Positions 1 through 7,517 of a stretch of DNA of 64,000 nt are shown here, in pieces. This DNA comes from Clostridia bacterium (GTDB lineage Bacteria; Bacillota_A; Clostridia; Christensenellales; Aristaeellaceae): assembly GCA_017525805.1 (NCBI GenBank), contig JAFXSH010000043.1, positions 1-64,000 of the forward strand. Reading direction: 5' to 3'. How positions within the stretch are numbered: position 1 is the stretch's first letter; each line of letters opens with the position of its first letter. The position numbers and the translations under genes are program-made. A model generated the notes under the pieces. That model worked only from the letters and a program-made list of their open reading frames with translations, did no database searches and was not told where the DNA came from.

Positions 1-333
1 AGCCTTCACCTTTTCGGCTTCTTCCTTGGAAACGCCTTCCTTCAGAGCCTTGGGCAGGCTTTCCACGAAATCCTTGGCTTCCTTCAGGCCCAGGCCAGAA
101 ACGACTTCGCGCACAGCCTTGATGACCTTGATCTTTTCGGAACCGGCATCCACCAGGACGGCGTCGAATTCGGTCTGTTCTTCAGCGGGAGCAGCAGCAG
201 CGCCAGCGGCAGCGCCACCGGCAACGGCGATAGCGCCGGTCACGCCGAATTTTTCTTTCAGCGCTTCAACCAGTTCGTTTACTTCCATGAGAGACATTTT
301 CTCAATGGCTTCGATGATTTCCTGAACGGACAT
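1..333 (-). CDS. rplL: 50S ribosomal protein L7/L12 (C-terminus outside window)
   Basis: Stalk protein of the large ribosomal subunit that recruits translation factors. The 111 visible codons start [13 protein letters not shown], run through an N-terminal dimerisation helix, an Ala/Gly/Pro-rich hinge (about residues 33-50) and most of the C-terminal domain ([24 protein letters not shown]). The last dozen or so residues lie beyond the left edge. GGAGG sits 8 bases before the ATG. It follows rplJ by 70 bases on the same strand with no promoter visible between, so the L10 leader upstream should control both. Identification is essentially certain. Confidence 0.97.
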   Translation of the reverse strand, partial: MSVQEIIEAIEKMSLMEVNELVEALKEKFGVTGAIAVAGGAAAGAAAAPAEEQTEFDAVLVDAGSEKIKVIKAVREVVSGLGLKEAKDFVESLPKALKEGVSKEEAEKVKA

Positions 334-403
334 TTTATTTTCCTCCATTTTTTATGCGGTCGTTTGAGTGTTTGCTTACGCGGCGTTCAGGCCGCAATGC
401 GTT

Positions 404-904
404 TTAGGCGGCTTCCTTCTTCTCGGCGATTTCGCCCAGAACGGCCACCAGAGCGGACATGGGGCTCATCAGGCAGCCAACCAGGGTCGCCATGAGTTCG
501 TCCTTGCCGGGCATCTTGGACAGCTTGACCATGGTCTTTTCGTCCGCGGCCTTGTTTTCAAAGATACCGCCGGTGATCTTCAGGGCTTCCAGCTTGTTCT
601 TTTCGATGAACTGGGCCACAGCCTTGGGACCGGACACAGGATCCTTCTTGCTGAATACGAACGCGTTGGGGCCGTTCAGCAGATCGTCCAAGCCTTCGAT
701 GCCTACCTGCTCCAGGGCCAGCTTCACCAGCCGGTTCTTGAGAACGCAGTAATCCACATCGTTTTCGCGGCAGGAACGGCGCAGGTTGGTATCCTGTTCC
801 ACGGTCAGGCCGGTGTAGTTGACGACGGTCACGGATTCGGCATTTTTCAGCTTTTCCACGATCTGGGCTACCTTTTCAACCTTCAAGTCACGATTCTTGC
901 TCAT
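404..904 (-). CDS. rplJ: 50S ribosomal protein L10
   Basis: Stalk base protein that anchors the L7/L12 dimers to 23S rRNA, 166 residues, normal for the family. I start it at MSKNRDLKVEKV because GAGGAGGTG lies a few bases before that ATG; the open frame continues upstream only through the leader RNA. Visible family features are the N-terminal RNA-binding globular part (VTVVNYTGLTVEQ, NRLVKLALEQ, GPNAFVFS) and a C-terminal helical tail for L7/L12 (SALVAVLGEIAEKKEAA). L10 is normally the autoregulator of this operon through the leader at 905-1066. Confidence 0.97.
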   Translation of the reverse strand: MSKNRDLKVEKVAQIVEKLKNAESVTVVNYTGLTVEQDTNLRRSCRENDVDYCVLKNRLVKLALEQVGIEGLDDLLNGPNAFVFSKKDPVSGPKAVAQFIEKNKLEALKITGGIFENKAADEKTMVKLSKMPGKDELMATLVGCLMSPMSALVAVLGEIAEKKEAA

Positions 905-1066
905 TTTTCTATTACACCTCCTCAATGGCTTGGAATAAAAGAAAACCCTTGCGCCAACGCAAGGGAGAGCATACAAAATACTTTCCGTTGCGCCTCGGCT
1001 GGCGGGCAATGCCCTTTACGCGCTTTCGCGCACCGGCTGTCTTTGGCACAGGCTCTTTTAAAGCCG
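905..1066 (-). promoter_or_regulatory. L10 leader (ribosomal protein autoregulatory RNA)
   Basis: The transcribed region between the promoter and rplJ carries the hallmarks of the Firmicutes L10 leader: an AAAGACAGCCGG segment, a short GCGCGAAAGCGC hairpin, and a downstream GCCAGCCGAGGCGC segment that can pair back, followed by an intrinsic terminator hairpin just before the rplJ ribosome-binding site. By family knowledge L10(L12)4 binds the kink-turn structure and favours termination. The fold was inferred by eye. Confidence 0.8.
936..965 (-). terminator. Attenuator terminator within L10 leader
   Basis: On the minus strand CCCTTGCG-TTGG-CGCAAGGG is followed at once by TTTTCTTTT: an 8-bp perfect stem, 4-base loop and U-rich tail, ending about 30 bases before the rplJ start codon. 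Confidence 0.85.
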
Positions 1067-1072
1067 TTGAGA

Positions 1073-1101
1073 ATATTACCACATTTTTTCTTGGCTGTCA
1101 A
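1073..1101 (-). promoter_or_regulatory. Sigma-A promoter of rplJ-rplL
   Basis: On the minus strand TTGACA (1096-1101), 17-base spacer, TAATAT (1073-1078). Transcription should begin near 1066, giving a leader of about 160 bases. Confidence 0.9.
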
Positions 1102-1194
1102 CACAAAAAATTAATTTTTCACGCGGGTGGAAGATTTGCGTTTCTTCATATGAAATAATTTGTCAGCAGGTATATCCCTGTATTTGCCATTCAT

Positions 1195-1221
1195 GATTTT
1201 TCGATAAATCCATGAAAAATC
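1195..1221. repeat. Inverted repeat between rplJ promoter and hydrogenase operon
   Basis: GATTTTTC (1195-1202) and GAAAAATC (1214-1221) form an 8-bp inverted repeat with an 11-base spacer in the 270-base divergent region. It could be an operator or weak hairpin. A poor promoter-like TATGAT at 1288-1293 lies downstream and may serve the hydrogenase operon; its -35 is not convincing. Confidence 0.35.
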
Positions 1222-1373
1222 CGTAAATTCGTGAGGAATTTCTCCGGTTTTTTTCAAAATGGGCGTGCAATCCTGAAAAAAGTATGTTATGATATAAGAC
1301 GGCGTATGTGTCGGATATATGCCGCCATTTCGGAATCGATCCGAAGCAAGAATGAAGGAGGTCTTAGACTGTC

Positions 1374-1856
1374 ATGCCGGACATGAAAGACAAGTATGAG
1401 CAACTGAACCAGGTGATCGCCGAACTGAAGGATCAGCCCGGCGCGCTGATGCCCGTACTGCAAAAGGCGCAGGGGATTTTCGGCTGCGTGCCCATGGATG
1501 TGCAGAAAATCATCGCAGAGGGCTTGGGCGTCACGCTGAGCGAGGTTTACGGCGTCGCCACGTTCTATTCCCAATTCCGCCTGGAACCCAACGGTAAGTA
1601 TACCATCAGCGTATGCTTAGGGACCGCCTGCTACGTGAAGGGCAGCCAGAAGGTGCTGGACCGCCTGAGCGAAGAACTGCAGACCCCCGTGGGCAAAACT
1701 TCTCCGGACGGCCTTTTCACCCTGAACGCCACCCGGTGCCTCGGCGCCTGCGGTCTGGCCCCCGTTATGACCATCAACGACGAAGTGTACGGCCGTCTGG
1801 TGCCCGATGATATCCCCGGCATCCTGGCCAAGTACAGGGAGAAGGAGCAGGCGTAA
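1374..1856 (+). CDS. NuoE-like [2Fe-2S] subunit of NAD-dependent [FeFe] hydrogenase (HydC-type)
   Basis: Thioredoxin-like [2Fe-2S] protein of 160 residues, the usual size for the NuoE/HydC family. The four cluster ligands are visible as C81-x4-C86 (CLGTAC) and C122-x3-C126 (CLGAC), after an N-terminal helical region with GVTLSEVYGVATFYSQF, a family signature. It should pass electrons between the flavin subunit encoded at 2818 and the hydrogenase at 4640. It opens the operon; AAGGAGG precedes the ATG. The next gene begins 3 bases after its stop. The role as third subunit of a trimeric, possibly electron-bifurcating hydrogenase is inference from gene order. Confidence 0.93.
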   Translation: MPDMKDKYEQLNQVIAELKDQPGALMPVLQKAQGIFGCVPMDVQKIIAEGLGVTLSEVYGVATFYSQFRLEPNGKYTISVCLGTACYVKGSQKVLDRLSEELQTPVGKTSPDGLFTLNATRCLGACGLAPVMTINDEVYGRLVPDDIPGILAKYREKEQA

Positions 1857-1859
1857 ACC

Positions 1860-2414
1860 ATGCGCGATCTGTCCCTGCATATCCTGGACCTGATGCAGAA
1901 CAGCATCCGCGCCCAGGCTAAGGTGGTTTCCCTGTCCGTGGTGCTTAAGGATGACGGCATGCTTTCCGTGATCATCGAGGATGACGGATGCGGCATGAGC
2001 GAGGAACTGCTTTCCCGGGTCACATCGCCTTTCGCCACCACGCGCACCACAAGAAAGGTGGGGCTGGGCATCCCCATGATGGCGGAAAACTGCCGCCTGA
2101 CTGGGGGAGACCTTTCCATCGAAAGCACCATCGGCGTGGGAACGAAGCTCACTGCCACGCTGAACACGTCGTCCATCGACTGCCTGCCCTTAGGGGATCT
2201 GCCGGGCACTGTGACCACTTTGGTTACCATGAACCCGGACAAGCCCGAATTCACCCTGCATTGCCGCTCTCCAAAAGGCGAAATGCAGTTTGATACTCGG
2301 GAGGTTCGGGAAGCCCTGCAGGGCGTACCGCTCAATGAACCGGAAGTCGCCGCATGGATGCAGGAATCCCTGCGGGAAGAAATAGAACCGATCTTTGGAG
2401 GTGTCATCCTATGA
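1860..2414 (+). CDS. GHKL ATP-binding protein (histidine-kinase-type ATPase domain) in hydrogenase operon
   Basis: A 184-residue protein that is almost only a HATPase_c domain: N box at about N14 (LDLMQNSIRA), G1 box DDGCGM at 41-46, ATP-lid region with PFATTR, and G2 box KVGLGIP at about 67-73. There is no phospho-accepting histidine domain, receiver or membrane segment, so it is not a normal sensor kinase; it resembles anti-sigma/MutL-like standalone ATPases. The C-terminal 70 residues (HCRSPKGEMQFDTREV) have no domain I recognise. It overlaps the next start by ATGA (2411-2414), so translation is coupled with the redox subunits. Similar ATPases sit in hydrogenase operons of other Clostridia; function unknown. 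Confidence 0.85.
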   Translation: MRDLSLHILDLMQNSIRAQAKVVSLSVVLKDDGMLSVIIEDDGCGMSEELLSRVTSPFATTRTTRKVGLGIPMMAENCRLTGGDLSIESTIGVGTKLTATLNTSSIDCLPLGDLPGTVTTLVTMNPDKPEFTLHCRSPKGEMQFDTREVREALQGVPLNEPEVAAWMQESLREEIEPIFGGVIL

Positions 2415-2785
2415 AATCTTTGGCTGAACTGCAGGCCATCCGCGAAAAGACCCTGAACCGCATCAACCTGCGCAAGGAAGATGAAGCCGAAGCCACCCGC
2501 GTGGTGATCGGCATGGCCACCTGCGGCATCGCCGCCGGCGCCCGTCCCGTGATGCTGTCCTTCATGGACGAGATCAGCAAGCGGGGCCTGAATCACGTCA
2601 CCGTGTCCCAGACCGGCTGCATCGGCATGTGCCGACTGGAACCCATGGTGGACGTGATCGTGCCCGGACAGGAAAAAGTCACCTACGTGCACATGACCCC
2701 CGAAAAGGTGGGCCGCGTGGTGGCGGAACACATCGTCAACGGGCGTCCCGTGGAAGAATACACCATCGGCGCCGCCGAAAAATAA
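2411..2785 (+). CDS. Thioredoxin-like [2Fe-2S] ferredoxin domain protein
   Basis: 124 residues starting MKSLAELQAIREKT; this ATG is chosen because it overlaps the upstream stop as ATGA and an upstream in-frame ATG would lie deep inside the previous gene. The ferredoxin-like thioredoxin fold shows Cys in GMATCGIAAGA and in QTGCIGMCRLEP, giving four ligands for a [2Fe-2S] cluster. It is the same type of domain as the N-terminus of the next gene product and lies between the ATPase and the NuoF-like subunit, as in many clostridial NAD-linked hydrogenase operons. Electron-carrier role is inferred from family and context. Confidence 0.88.
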   Translation: MKSLAELQAIREKTLNRINLRKEDEAEATRVVIGMATCGIAAGARPVMLSFMDEISKRGLNHVTVSQTGCIGMCRLEPMVDVIVPGQEKVTYVHMTPEKVGRVVAEHIVNGRPVEEYTIGAAEK

Positions 2786-2817
2786 GCACATGATGCAGTA
2801 ATAGGGAGGAGAAGCTC

Positions 2818-4617
2818 ATGGATATCTATCGCGCTCACGTGCTCTGCTGCGGCGGCACCGGCTGTTCTTCGTCCGGCTCCGCTCAGCTGATCGAGCGTTT
2901 TGAACAGAAGATCAAGGAAAACGGCCTGGACAAGGAAGTCAAGGTCATCCGCACCGGCTGCTTCGGTCTGTGCGAAGCGGGCCCCGTGGTCATTGTGTAC
3001 CCCGAAGGCACCTTCTATTCCCGGGTCAAGGTGGAAGACGTGGACGAAATCGTCACCGAACACCTGCTCAAGGGCCGCAAGGTGCAGCATCTGGTGTACA
3101 GCGACCACGCCACCCACGAGCAGAACGCCAACAAGGCCCTGGCCGACATCAACTTCTATAAGCATCAGAAGCGCATCGCCCTGCGCAACTGCGGCGTGAT
3201 CGACCCCGAAAACATCGACGAATACCTGGCCTTCGACGGCTACAAGGCCCTGGAAAAGGTGCTCACCAGCATGACCCGTGAACAGGTCATCGATGAAATC
3301 CTCAAGTCCGGTCTGCGCGGCCGCGGCGGCGGCGGTTTCCCCACGGGCCTCAAGTGGAAATTCGCGGCGGCCTCCGTGGCGGATCAGAAGTACGTGGCCT
3401 GCAACGCTGACGAGGGCGACCCCGGCGCGTTCATGGATCGTTCCGTGCTGGAAGGCGACCCCCACGCCGTGCTGGAAGCCATGGCCATCGCTGGCTATGC
3501 CATCGGCGCTTCCGAAGGGTATATTTACGTCCGTGCTGAGTATCCTATCGCTGTGAAGCGTCTGGAAATCGCCATCGGCCAGGCCCGTGAATACGGATTG
3601 CTGGGCGAAAACATCTTTGAAACCGGCTTCAACTTCGATATCAAGATCCGCTTGGGCGCCGGCGCTTTCGTCTGCGGCGAAGAAACGGCCCTCATGCGCT
3701 CTATTGAAGGCAAGCGCGGCGAGCCCACCCCCCGTCCTCCGTTCCCCGCTGTCAAGGGCCTGTTCGCCAAGCCCACCATGCTGAACAACGTGGAAACCTA
3801 CGCCAACGTTGCGCAGATCATCCTGAACGGCGCGGATTGGTTCGCCGCCATGGGTACTGAAAAGAGCAAGGGCACCAAGGTGTTCGCTCTGGGCGGCAAG
3901 ATCAACAACACCGGCCTCGTGGAAGTGCCCATGGGCACCCCGCTCCGCACCATCATCTATGATATCGGCGGCGGCATTCCCAATGGCAAGAAGTTCAAGG
4001 CCGTGCAGACCGGCGGTCCTTCCGGTGGCTGTCTGCCCGCTGAACTGCTGGATACCCCTGTGGACTATGACAACCTGATCGCCGCAGGCTCCATGATGGG
4101 TTCCGGCGGTATGATCGTCATGGACGAAGACAACTGCATGGTGGACATCGCCCGCTTCTTCTTAGACTTCACCGTGGACGAGAGCTGCGGCAAGTGTGCG
4201 CCCTGCCGCATCGGCACCCGGCGCATGCTGGAAATCCTGGAACGCATCGTCAATGGCAAGGGCGAGGAAGGCGACATCGAGAAGCTGGAAAACCTGGCCA
4301 AAACCATCAAGGCCACCGCTCTGTGCGGCCTGGGCCAGACCGCGCCCAACCCCGTGCTGTCCACCATCAAGTTCTTCCGTCACGAGTATGAAGCCCATAT
4401 CCGGGACAAGAAGTGCCCCGCGCATCACTGCCAGGCTTTGCTCAGCTATGTGATCGATCCCGAAAAGTGCCGCGGCTGCACCGCCTGCGCGCGCGTCTGC
4501 CCCGGCGGCGCCATCACTGGCACCGTGAAGCAGCCCCACAGCATCGATCCCGCCAAGTGCCTCAAGTGCGGCGCTTGCATGGAGAAGTGCCGCTTCGGCG
4601 CCATCTCCAAACAGTGA
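2818..4617 (+). CDS. NuoF-like flavin/Fe-S subunit of NAD-dependent hydrogenase (HydB-type)
   Basis: 599-residue NAD(H)-oxidising subunit. Domains in order: thioredoxin-like [2Fe-2S] domain (about 1-110; CCGGTGC and TGCFGLC), the 51-kDa NuoF core with the NADH/FMN glycine-rich site (GRGGGGFPTGLKW) and FMN motif ADEGDPGAFMDR, the SLBB region, the N3 cluster motif SCGKCAPC, and two C-terminal [4Fe-4S] ferredoxin motifs (CRGCTACARVCP, CLKCGACMEKC). Length and architecture match HydB of trimeric hydrogenases. GGGAGGAG precedes the ATG; hydA follows 22 bases after the stop. Ability to bifurcate electrons cannot be told from sequence alone. Confidence 0.95.
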   Translation: MDIYRAHVLCCGGTGCSSSGSAQLIERFEQKIKENGLDKEVKVIRTGCFGLCEAGPVVIVYPEGTFYSRVKVEDVDEIVTEHLLKGRKVQHLVYSDHATHEQNANKALADINFYKHQKRIALRNCGVIDPENIDEYLAFDGYKALEKVLTSMTREQVIDEILKSGLRGRGGGGFPTGLKWKFAAASVADQKYVACNADEGDPGAFMDRSVLEGDPHAVLEAMAIAGYAIGASEGYIYVRAEYPIAVKRLEIAIGQAREYGLLGENIFETGFNFDIKIRLGAGAFVCGEETALMRSIEGKRGEPTPRPPFPAVKGLFAKPTMLNNVETYANVAQIILNGADWFAAMGTEKSKGTKVFALGGKINNTGLVEVPMGTPLRTIIYDIGGGIPNGKKFKAVQTGGPSGGCLPAELLDTPVDYDNLIAAGSMMGSGGMIVMDEDNCMVDIARFFLDFTVDESCGKCAPCRIGTRRMLEILERIVNGKGEEGDIEKLENLAKTIKATALCGLGQTAPNPVLSTIKFFRHEYEAHIRDKKCPAHHCQALLSYVIDPEKCRGCTACARVCPGGAITGTVKQPHSIDPAKCLKCGACMEKCRFGAISKQ

Positions 4618-4639
4618 TTCTGGCAAGGAGGAAAGAGAA

Positions 4640-6388
4640 ATGGAACAGATGATCAACCTTACCATTGATAATGTGAAGGTTTCCGTCCCTGCCGGCACCA
4701 CCGTTCTGGAGGCCGCCAAGCAGGCTGGTATCAACATCCCCACTTTGTGCTACCTCAAGGACGTCAACGCCATCGGCGCGTGCCGCATGTGCGTGGTGAA
4801 CGCCGGGGGCCGTGCCCTGCAGGCCGCCTGCGTGCTGCCCGTGAGCGAAGGCATGAACGTAAAGACCAATACCCCTGAAATTCGCGAGTACCGCAAGAAC
4901 CTACTGGAGCTGGTGCTGTCCGCCCACGAGCAGAAGTGCCTGTCCTGTATCCGGTCCACCAACTGCGAATTGCAGCAGCTCTGCCGCGAGCTGGGCGTGG
5001 AAAACGGCGACAAATACGCTGGCAAGCAGAACCATTACGATATCGACGATGTGAGCCCCTCCATCGTGCGCGACAACAACAAGTGCATCCTGTGCCGCCG
5101 CTGCGTGGCCGTGTGCTCCAAGGTGCAGAACGTGGGCGTCATCGGCGCGGTGAACCGCGGCTTTGCCACCGCCATCGAATCCCCCTGGAACCTGAATCTG
5201 GCGGACATGCCCTGCATCAACTGCGGCCAGTGCATCACCGCCTGCCCCGTTGGCGCGCTGTACGAAAAGGACGAAACCAAGAAGGTTTGGGACTATCTGG
5301 CCGACCCCGCCAAGCACGTGGTCGTGCAGCCCGCTCCCGCCGTCCGCGCCGCTCTGGGCGAGGAATTCGGCCTGCCTATGGGCACCTCTGTCACCGGCAA
5401 GCTGGCCGCCGCCCTGCATCGCATGGGCTTTGACAAGGTGTTCGACACCGATTTCGGCGCTGACCTGACCATCATGGAAGAAGCCACCGAGCTGGTGAAC
5501 CGGGTGAAGAACAACGGCGTTCTGCCCATGATCACCTCCTGCTCTCCCGGCTGGATCAAGTTCTGCGAAACCTACTATCCGGACTTCATTCCCAACCTGT
5601 CCACCTGCAAATCCCCCCACGAAATGCTGGGCGCCATCATCAAGAGCTACTACGCTGAAAAAGCGGGCATCGATCCCAAGGATATCGTCACCGTGTCCGT
5701 CATGCCCTGCACCGCCAAGAAGTTCGAGGCGGACCGCGAAGAGCTGGCCGGCACCGGCTATCCGGATGTAGACGCCGTCATCACCACCCGTGAGCTGGCC
5801 CGGATGATCAAGGAAGCGGGCATCGACTTCGTGAACCTGCCTGACGAGGACTTTGATCCCCTGTGCGGCGAATCCACCGGCGCTGCCGTCATCTTCGGCG
5901 CCACCGGCGGCGTGATGGAAGCGGCCCTGCGTACCGCTTATGAAACCATCACCGGCGAAACCCTGGAGGACGTGAACTTCACCGCCGTCCGCGGCATCGA
6001 GGGCATCAAGGAAGCCACCGTACAGGTGGGCGACCTGCCCGTCAGCGTTGCTGTGGCCCATTCCACCGGCGCGGCAAGCAAGCTGCTTGATATGGTGCGC
6101 TCCGGCGAAAAGAACTACACCTTCATCGAAGTCATGGCCTGCCCCGGCGGCTGCGTTACCGGCGGCGGTCAGCCCATTGTGCCTTCTCAGGTGAAGATGA
6201 CCTGCGATCCTCGGGTGGAACGCGCCAAGGCCCTGTACGGCGAGGACGAAAACAAGCCCAAGCGCAAGAGCCACGAGAACGCCGAGATCAAGAAGCTGTA
6301 TGACGAGTACCTGGGCGAGCCCAACGGCCACAAGGCCCACAAGCTGCTGCATACCCACTATCAGAAGCGTGAAAAGTATATCAAATAA
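4640..6388 (+). CDS. hydA: [FeFe] hydrogenase catalytic subunit, NAD(H)-dependent type
   Basis: 582 residues. Order: N-terminal [2Fe-2S] domain (1-80), His-Cys [4Fe-4S] domain (HEQKCLSC...), two ferredoxin [4Fe-4S] motifs (CILCRRCVAVC, CINCGQCITACP), the H-cluster domain, and a C-terminal small-subunit domain (about 530-575). H-cluster motifs are L1 TSCSPGW (299-305), L2 MPCTAKKFE (from 355) and L3 VMACPGGCVTGGGQP (C501, C505). L1 has Ser where many monomeric enzymes have a second Cys; I believe this variant is common in multimeric NAD(P)-linked enzymes. No maturase genes (hydE, F, G) lie in the window. With the NuoE and NuoF-like subunits it should make or consume H2 with NADH and ferredoxin. 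Confidence 0.96.
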   Translation: MEQMINLTIDNVKVSVPAGTTVLEAAKQAGINIPTLCYLKDVNAIGACRMCVVNAGGRALQAACVLPVSEGMNVKTNTPEIREYRKNLLELVLSAHEQKCLSCIRSTNCELQQLCRELGVENGDKYAGKQNHYDIDDVSPSIVRDNNKCILCRRCVAVCSKVQNVGVIGAVNRGFATAIESPWNLNLADMPCINCGQCITACPVGALYEKDETKKVWDYLADPAKHVVVQPAPAVRAALGEEFGLPMGTSVTGKLAAALHRMGFDKVFDTDFGADLTIMEEATELVNRVKNNGVLPMITSCSPGWIKFCETYYPDFIPNLSTCKSPHEMLGAIIKSYYAEKAGIDPKDIVTVSVMPCTAKKFEADREELAGTGYPDVDAVITTRELARMIKEAGIDFVNLPDEDFDPLCGESTGAAVIFGATGGVMEAALRTAYETITGETLEDVNFTAVRGIEGIKEATVQVGDLPVSVAVAHSTGAASKLLDMVRSGEKNYTFIEVMACPGGCVTGGGQPIVPSQVKMTCDPRVERAKALYGEDENKPKRKSHENAEIKKLYDEYLGEPNGHKAHKLLHTHYQKREKYIK

Positions 6389-6403
6389 CCCATAAAACAA
6401 GAA

Positions 6404-6450
6404 GAAAACCGTTTTGATTCCGCAAAGCGTCAAAACGGTTTTCTTTTTTC
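6404..6450 (+). terminator. Terminator of hydrogenase operon
   Basis: GAAAACCGTTTTGA (6404-6417) pairs with TCAAAACGGTTTTC (6430-6443), a 14-bp stem with 12-base loop, followed by TTTTTTC. It starts 15 bases after the hydA stop. The A-rich left side lets it also serve the leftward gene that ends at 6465. Confidence 0.9.
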
Positions 6451-6464
6451 GACTTTTATCGGGG

Positions 6465-7016
6465 TCAAATCAGCGCTTTCCGCATCATGTAATCGTCCGC
6501 GTAGCTTCCGTCCACATATTTGAGGCCGTGGGGTCTTGTACCGTATACCTGGAAACCATATTTGGTATACAGGCTGATGGCCCGGCGATTGGCGCTGACC
6601 ACTTCCAGTTCAATCTGTTCAAACCCGGTCTGCTTAGCATGGGCAATCAGCCGCTCCATCATCGCGGAGCCGATGCCCAGCCGCCAGTAATCCTTCCGTA
6701 CAGACATACCCAGCGTGGCGCGGTGCAGCGTGCGGCTTTTCGTTCCCATGGGCGTCACGTCGCTTGCGGCGACGATCTCGCCGTCTGCTTCCGCTAAGAT
6801 CATCAAGGCGCGGGGATCATCCCGTCTCCGCTTAAGCACCTCCGCTTCCCCTTCCACGGAGTAGTCGAATTCCTCGGGCGTGCGCAGCAAAAAGGGCGTT
6901 TCGCCCAGCATGATTTTCATATAGGCGATCATGCGGGCGGCGTCTTCCGGTTCTACGGAGCGCAGCACGCATGTTTTTCCATTTTTCAGGATCAGAGTTT
7001 CGGCAGGTAATCTCAT
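6465..7016 (-). CDS. GNAT-family N-acetyltransferase
   Basis: 183-residue acetyltransferase. The fold reads clearly: acceptor side GEIVAASDVTPMG, the acetyl-CoA pyrophosphate loop around MSVRKDYWRLGIGSAMMERLIAHA (R-x-x-G-I-G variant of Q/R-x-x-G-x-G/A), then IELEVVSANRRAISLYTKYGFQVYG. Substrate cannot be told; the VRK-x-Y-W-x-L-G-I-G form is common in ribosomal-protein or small-molecule acetyltransferases of Firmicutes. I start at the ATG at 7016, seven bases after GGAGG; the GTG one codon earlier is closer than ideal. It lies downstream of tRNA-Trp but behind a terminator, so it probably has its own weak promoter. Confidence 0.88.
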   Translation of the reverse strand: MRLPAETLILKNGKTCVLRSVEPEDAARMIAYMKIMLGETPFLLRTPEEFDYSVEGEAEVLKRRRDDPRALMILAEADGEIVAASDVTPMGTKSRTLHRATLGMSVRKDYWRLGIGSAMMERLIAHAKQTGFEQIELEVVSANRRAISLYTKYGFQVYGTRPHGLKYVDGSYADDYMMRKALI

Positions 7017-7062
7017 CACTTAACCTCCGTGCGAAAAGTCTCTTTGGCAGGATTAATCTTGC

Positions 7063-7104
7063 AAAAAAAGATGAGACCCCTGTTCGTACAGAGATCTCGT
7101 CTCA
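7063..7104 (-). terminator. Terminator of tRNA-Trp transcript
   Basis: On the minus strand GAGACGAGATCTCTGT and ACAGGGGTCTCATCTT pair over about 16 bp (with G-U wobbles and one mismatch) around an ACGA loop, followed by seven T. It lies 11 bases beyond the tRNA 3' end. Confidence 0.85.
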
Positions 7105-7114
7105 AGTCCTTGTT

Positions 7115-7188
7115 TGGCAGGGGAAGAAGGATTCGAACCCTCAACAAAGGTTTTGGAGACCCACGTGTTACCATTACACCATTCCCCT
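7115..7188 (-). tRNA. trnW: tRNA-Trp (anticodon CCA)
   Basis: 74 bases including an encoded CCA end. Acceptor AGGGGAA pairs perfectly with TTCCCCT; D arm GTGT/ACAC; anticodon loop CTCCAAA gives anticodon CCA; T arm GAGGG-TTCGAAT-CCTTC; discriminator G. The anticodon stem has a T-T at its outer pair, slightly imperfect. GGTCTCCAAAACC is the usual signature of bacterial tRNA-Trp. Confidence 0.95.
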
Positions 7189-7201
7189 ACGCAACATGAC
7201 T

Positions 7202-7230
7202 ATTATAACGCATGATAAAGGCATTGTCAA
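7202..7230 (-). promoter_or_regulatory. Consensus sigma-A promoter of tRNA-Trp
   Basis: On the minus strand TTGACA (7225-7230), 17-base spacer, TATAAT (7202-7207): a perfect match to consensus. The tRNA 5' end is at 7188, about 7 bases beyond the expected start site. Confidence 0.95.
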
Positions 7231-7284
7231 CAGTTTTTTTGCGGGTTGTGAAAATTGCAAGTTTAAATGAGTAGACTCCCAGAG

Positions 7285-7317
7285 TAACTTCCACAGTGGA
7301 AATTTGGGTGGAAGTTA
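7285..7317. repeat. Perfect inverted repeat without U-tract
   Basis: TAACTTCCAC (7285-7294) and GTGGAAGTTA (7308-7317) form a perfect 10-bp stem; the interior also holds TTCCACAGTGGAA. Neither strand has a T run after it. It lies between the tRNA-Trp promoter and the Trk genes and might be their transcription end or a protein site. Confidence 0.5.
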
Positions 7318-7401
7318 GTGTGGGAAGGAAAAAGTGGTAGAGCTTTACGCATGATCCTTGATCCTCCTCTCTCTGATATATCCTTGTCTCGCCCATTCGA
7401 T

Positions 7402-7485
7402 TCAGGAAACGATCAAGCTGTTCATCAGCCAAACCCCAAACAAACCGGTGATGACGAACGAAAGAATCAAGAAAACGTCTGTCAT
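7402..7485 (-). CDS. Possible small membrane protein downstream of trkA
   Basis: A 27-codon open frame that reads MTDVFLILSFVITGLFG, continues hydrophobic to VWLMNSLIVS and ends in TGA. It is one predicted transmembrane helix with an acidic N-terminus. A GGGAGG lies about 8 bases before the ATG and the gene starts 32 bases after the trkA stop on the same strand, so it would be co-transcribed. The size and position recall small helper peptides such as KdpF, but I see no sequence match that I trust. Could be chance; conservation in relatives would decide. Confidence 0.4.
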   Translation of the reverse strand: MTDVFLILSFVITGLFGVWLMNSLIVS

Positions 7486-7517
7486 TATTCTTCCCTCCCA
7501 TGCAGGGGAGACTCCTG

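Noticed and set aside
368..1114. 248-codon open frame on the plus strand opposite rplJ
   Set aside because: Antisense to rplJ and its leader; composition not protein-like.
1631..2791. 386-codon open frame opposite the first hydrogenase genes
   Set aside because: Covers three real genes in antisense, no motif, no ribosome site.
4901..6433. 510-codon open frame on the minus strand opposite hydA
   Set aside because: Gly/Ala/His-rich translation without any domain, fully antisense to a strongly conserved gene; a by-product of GC-rich codon use.
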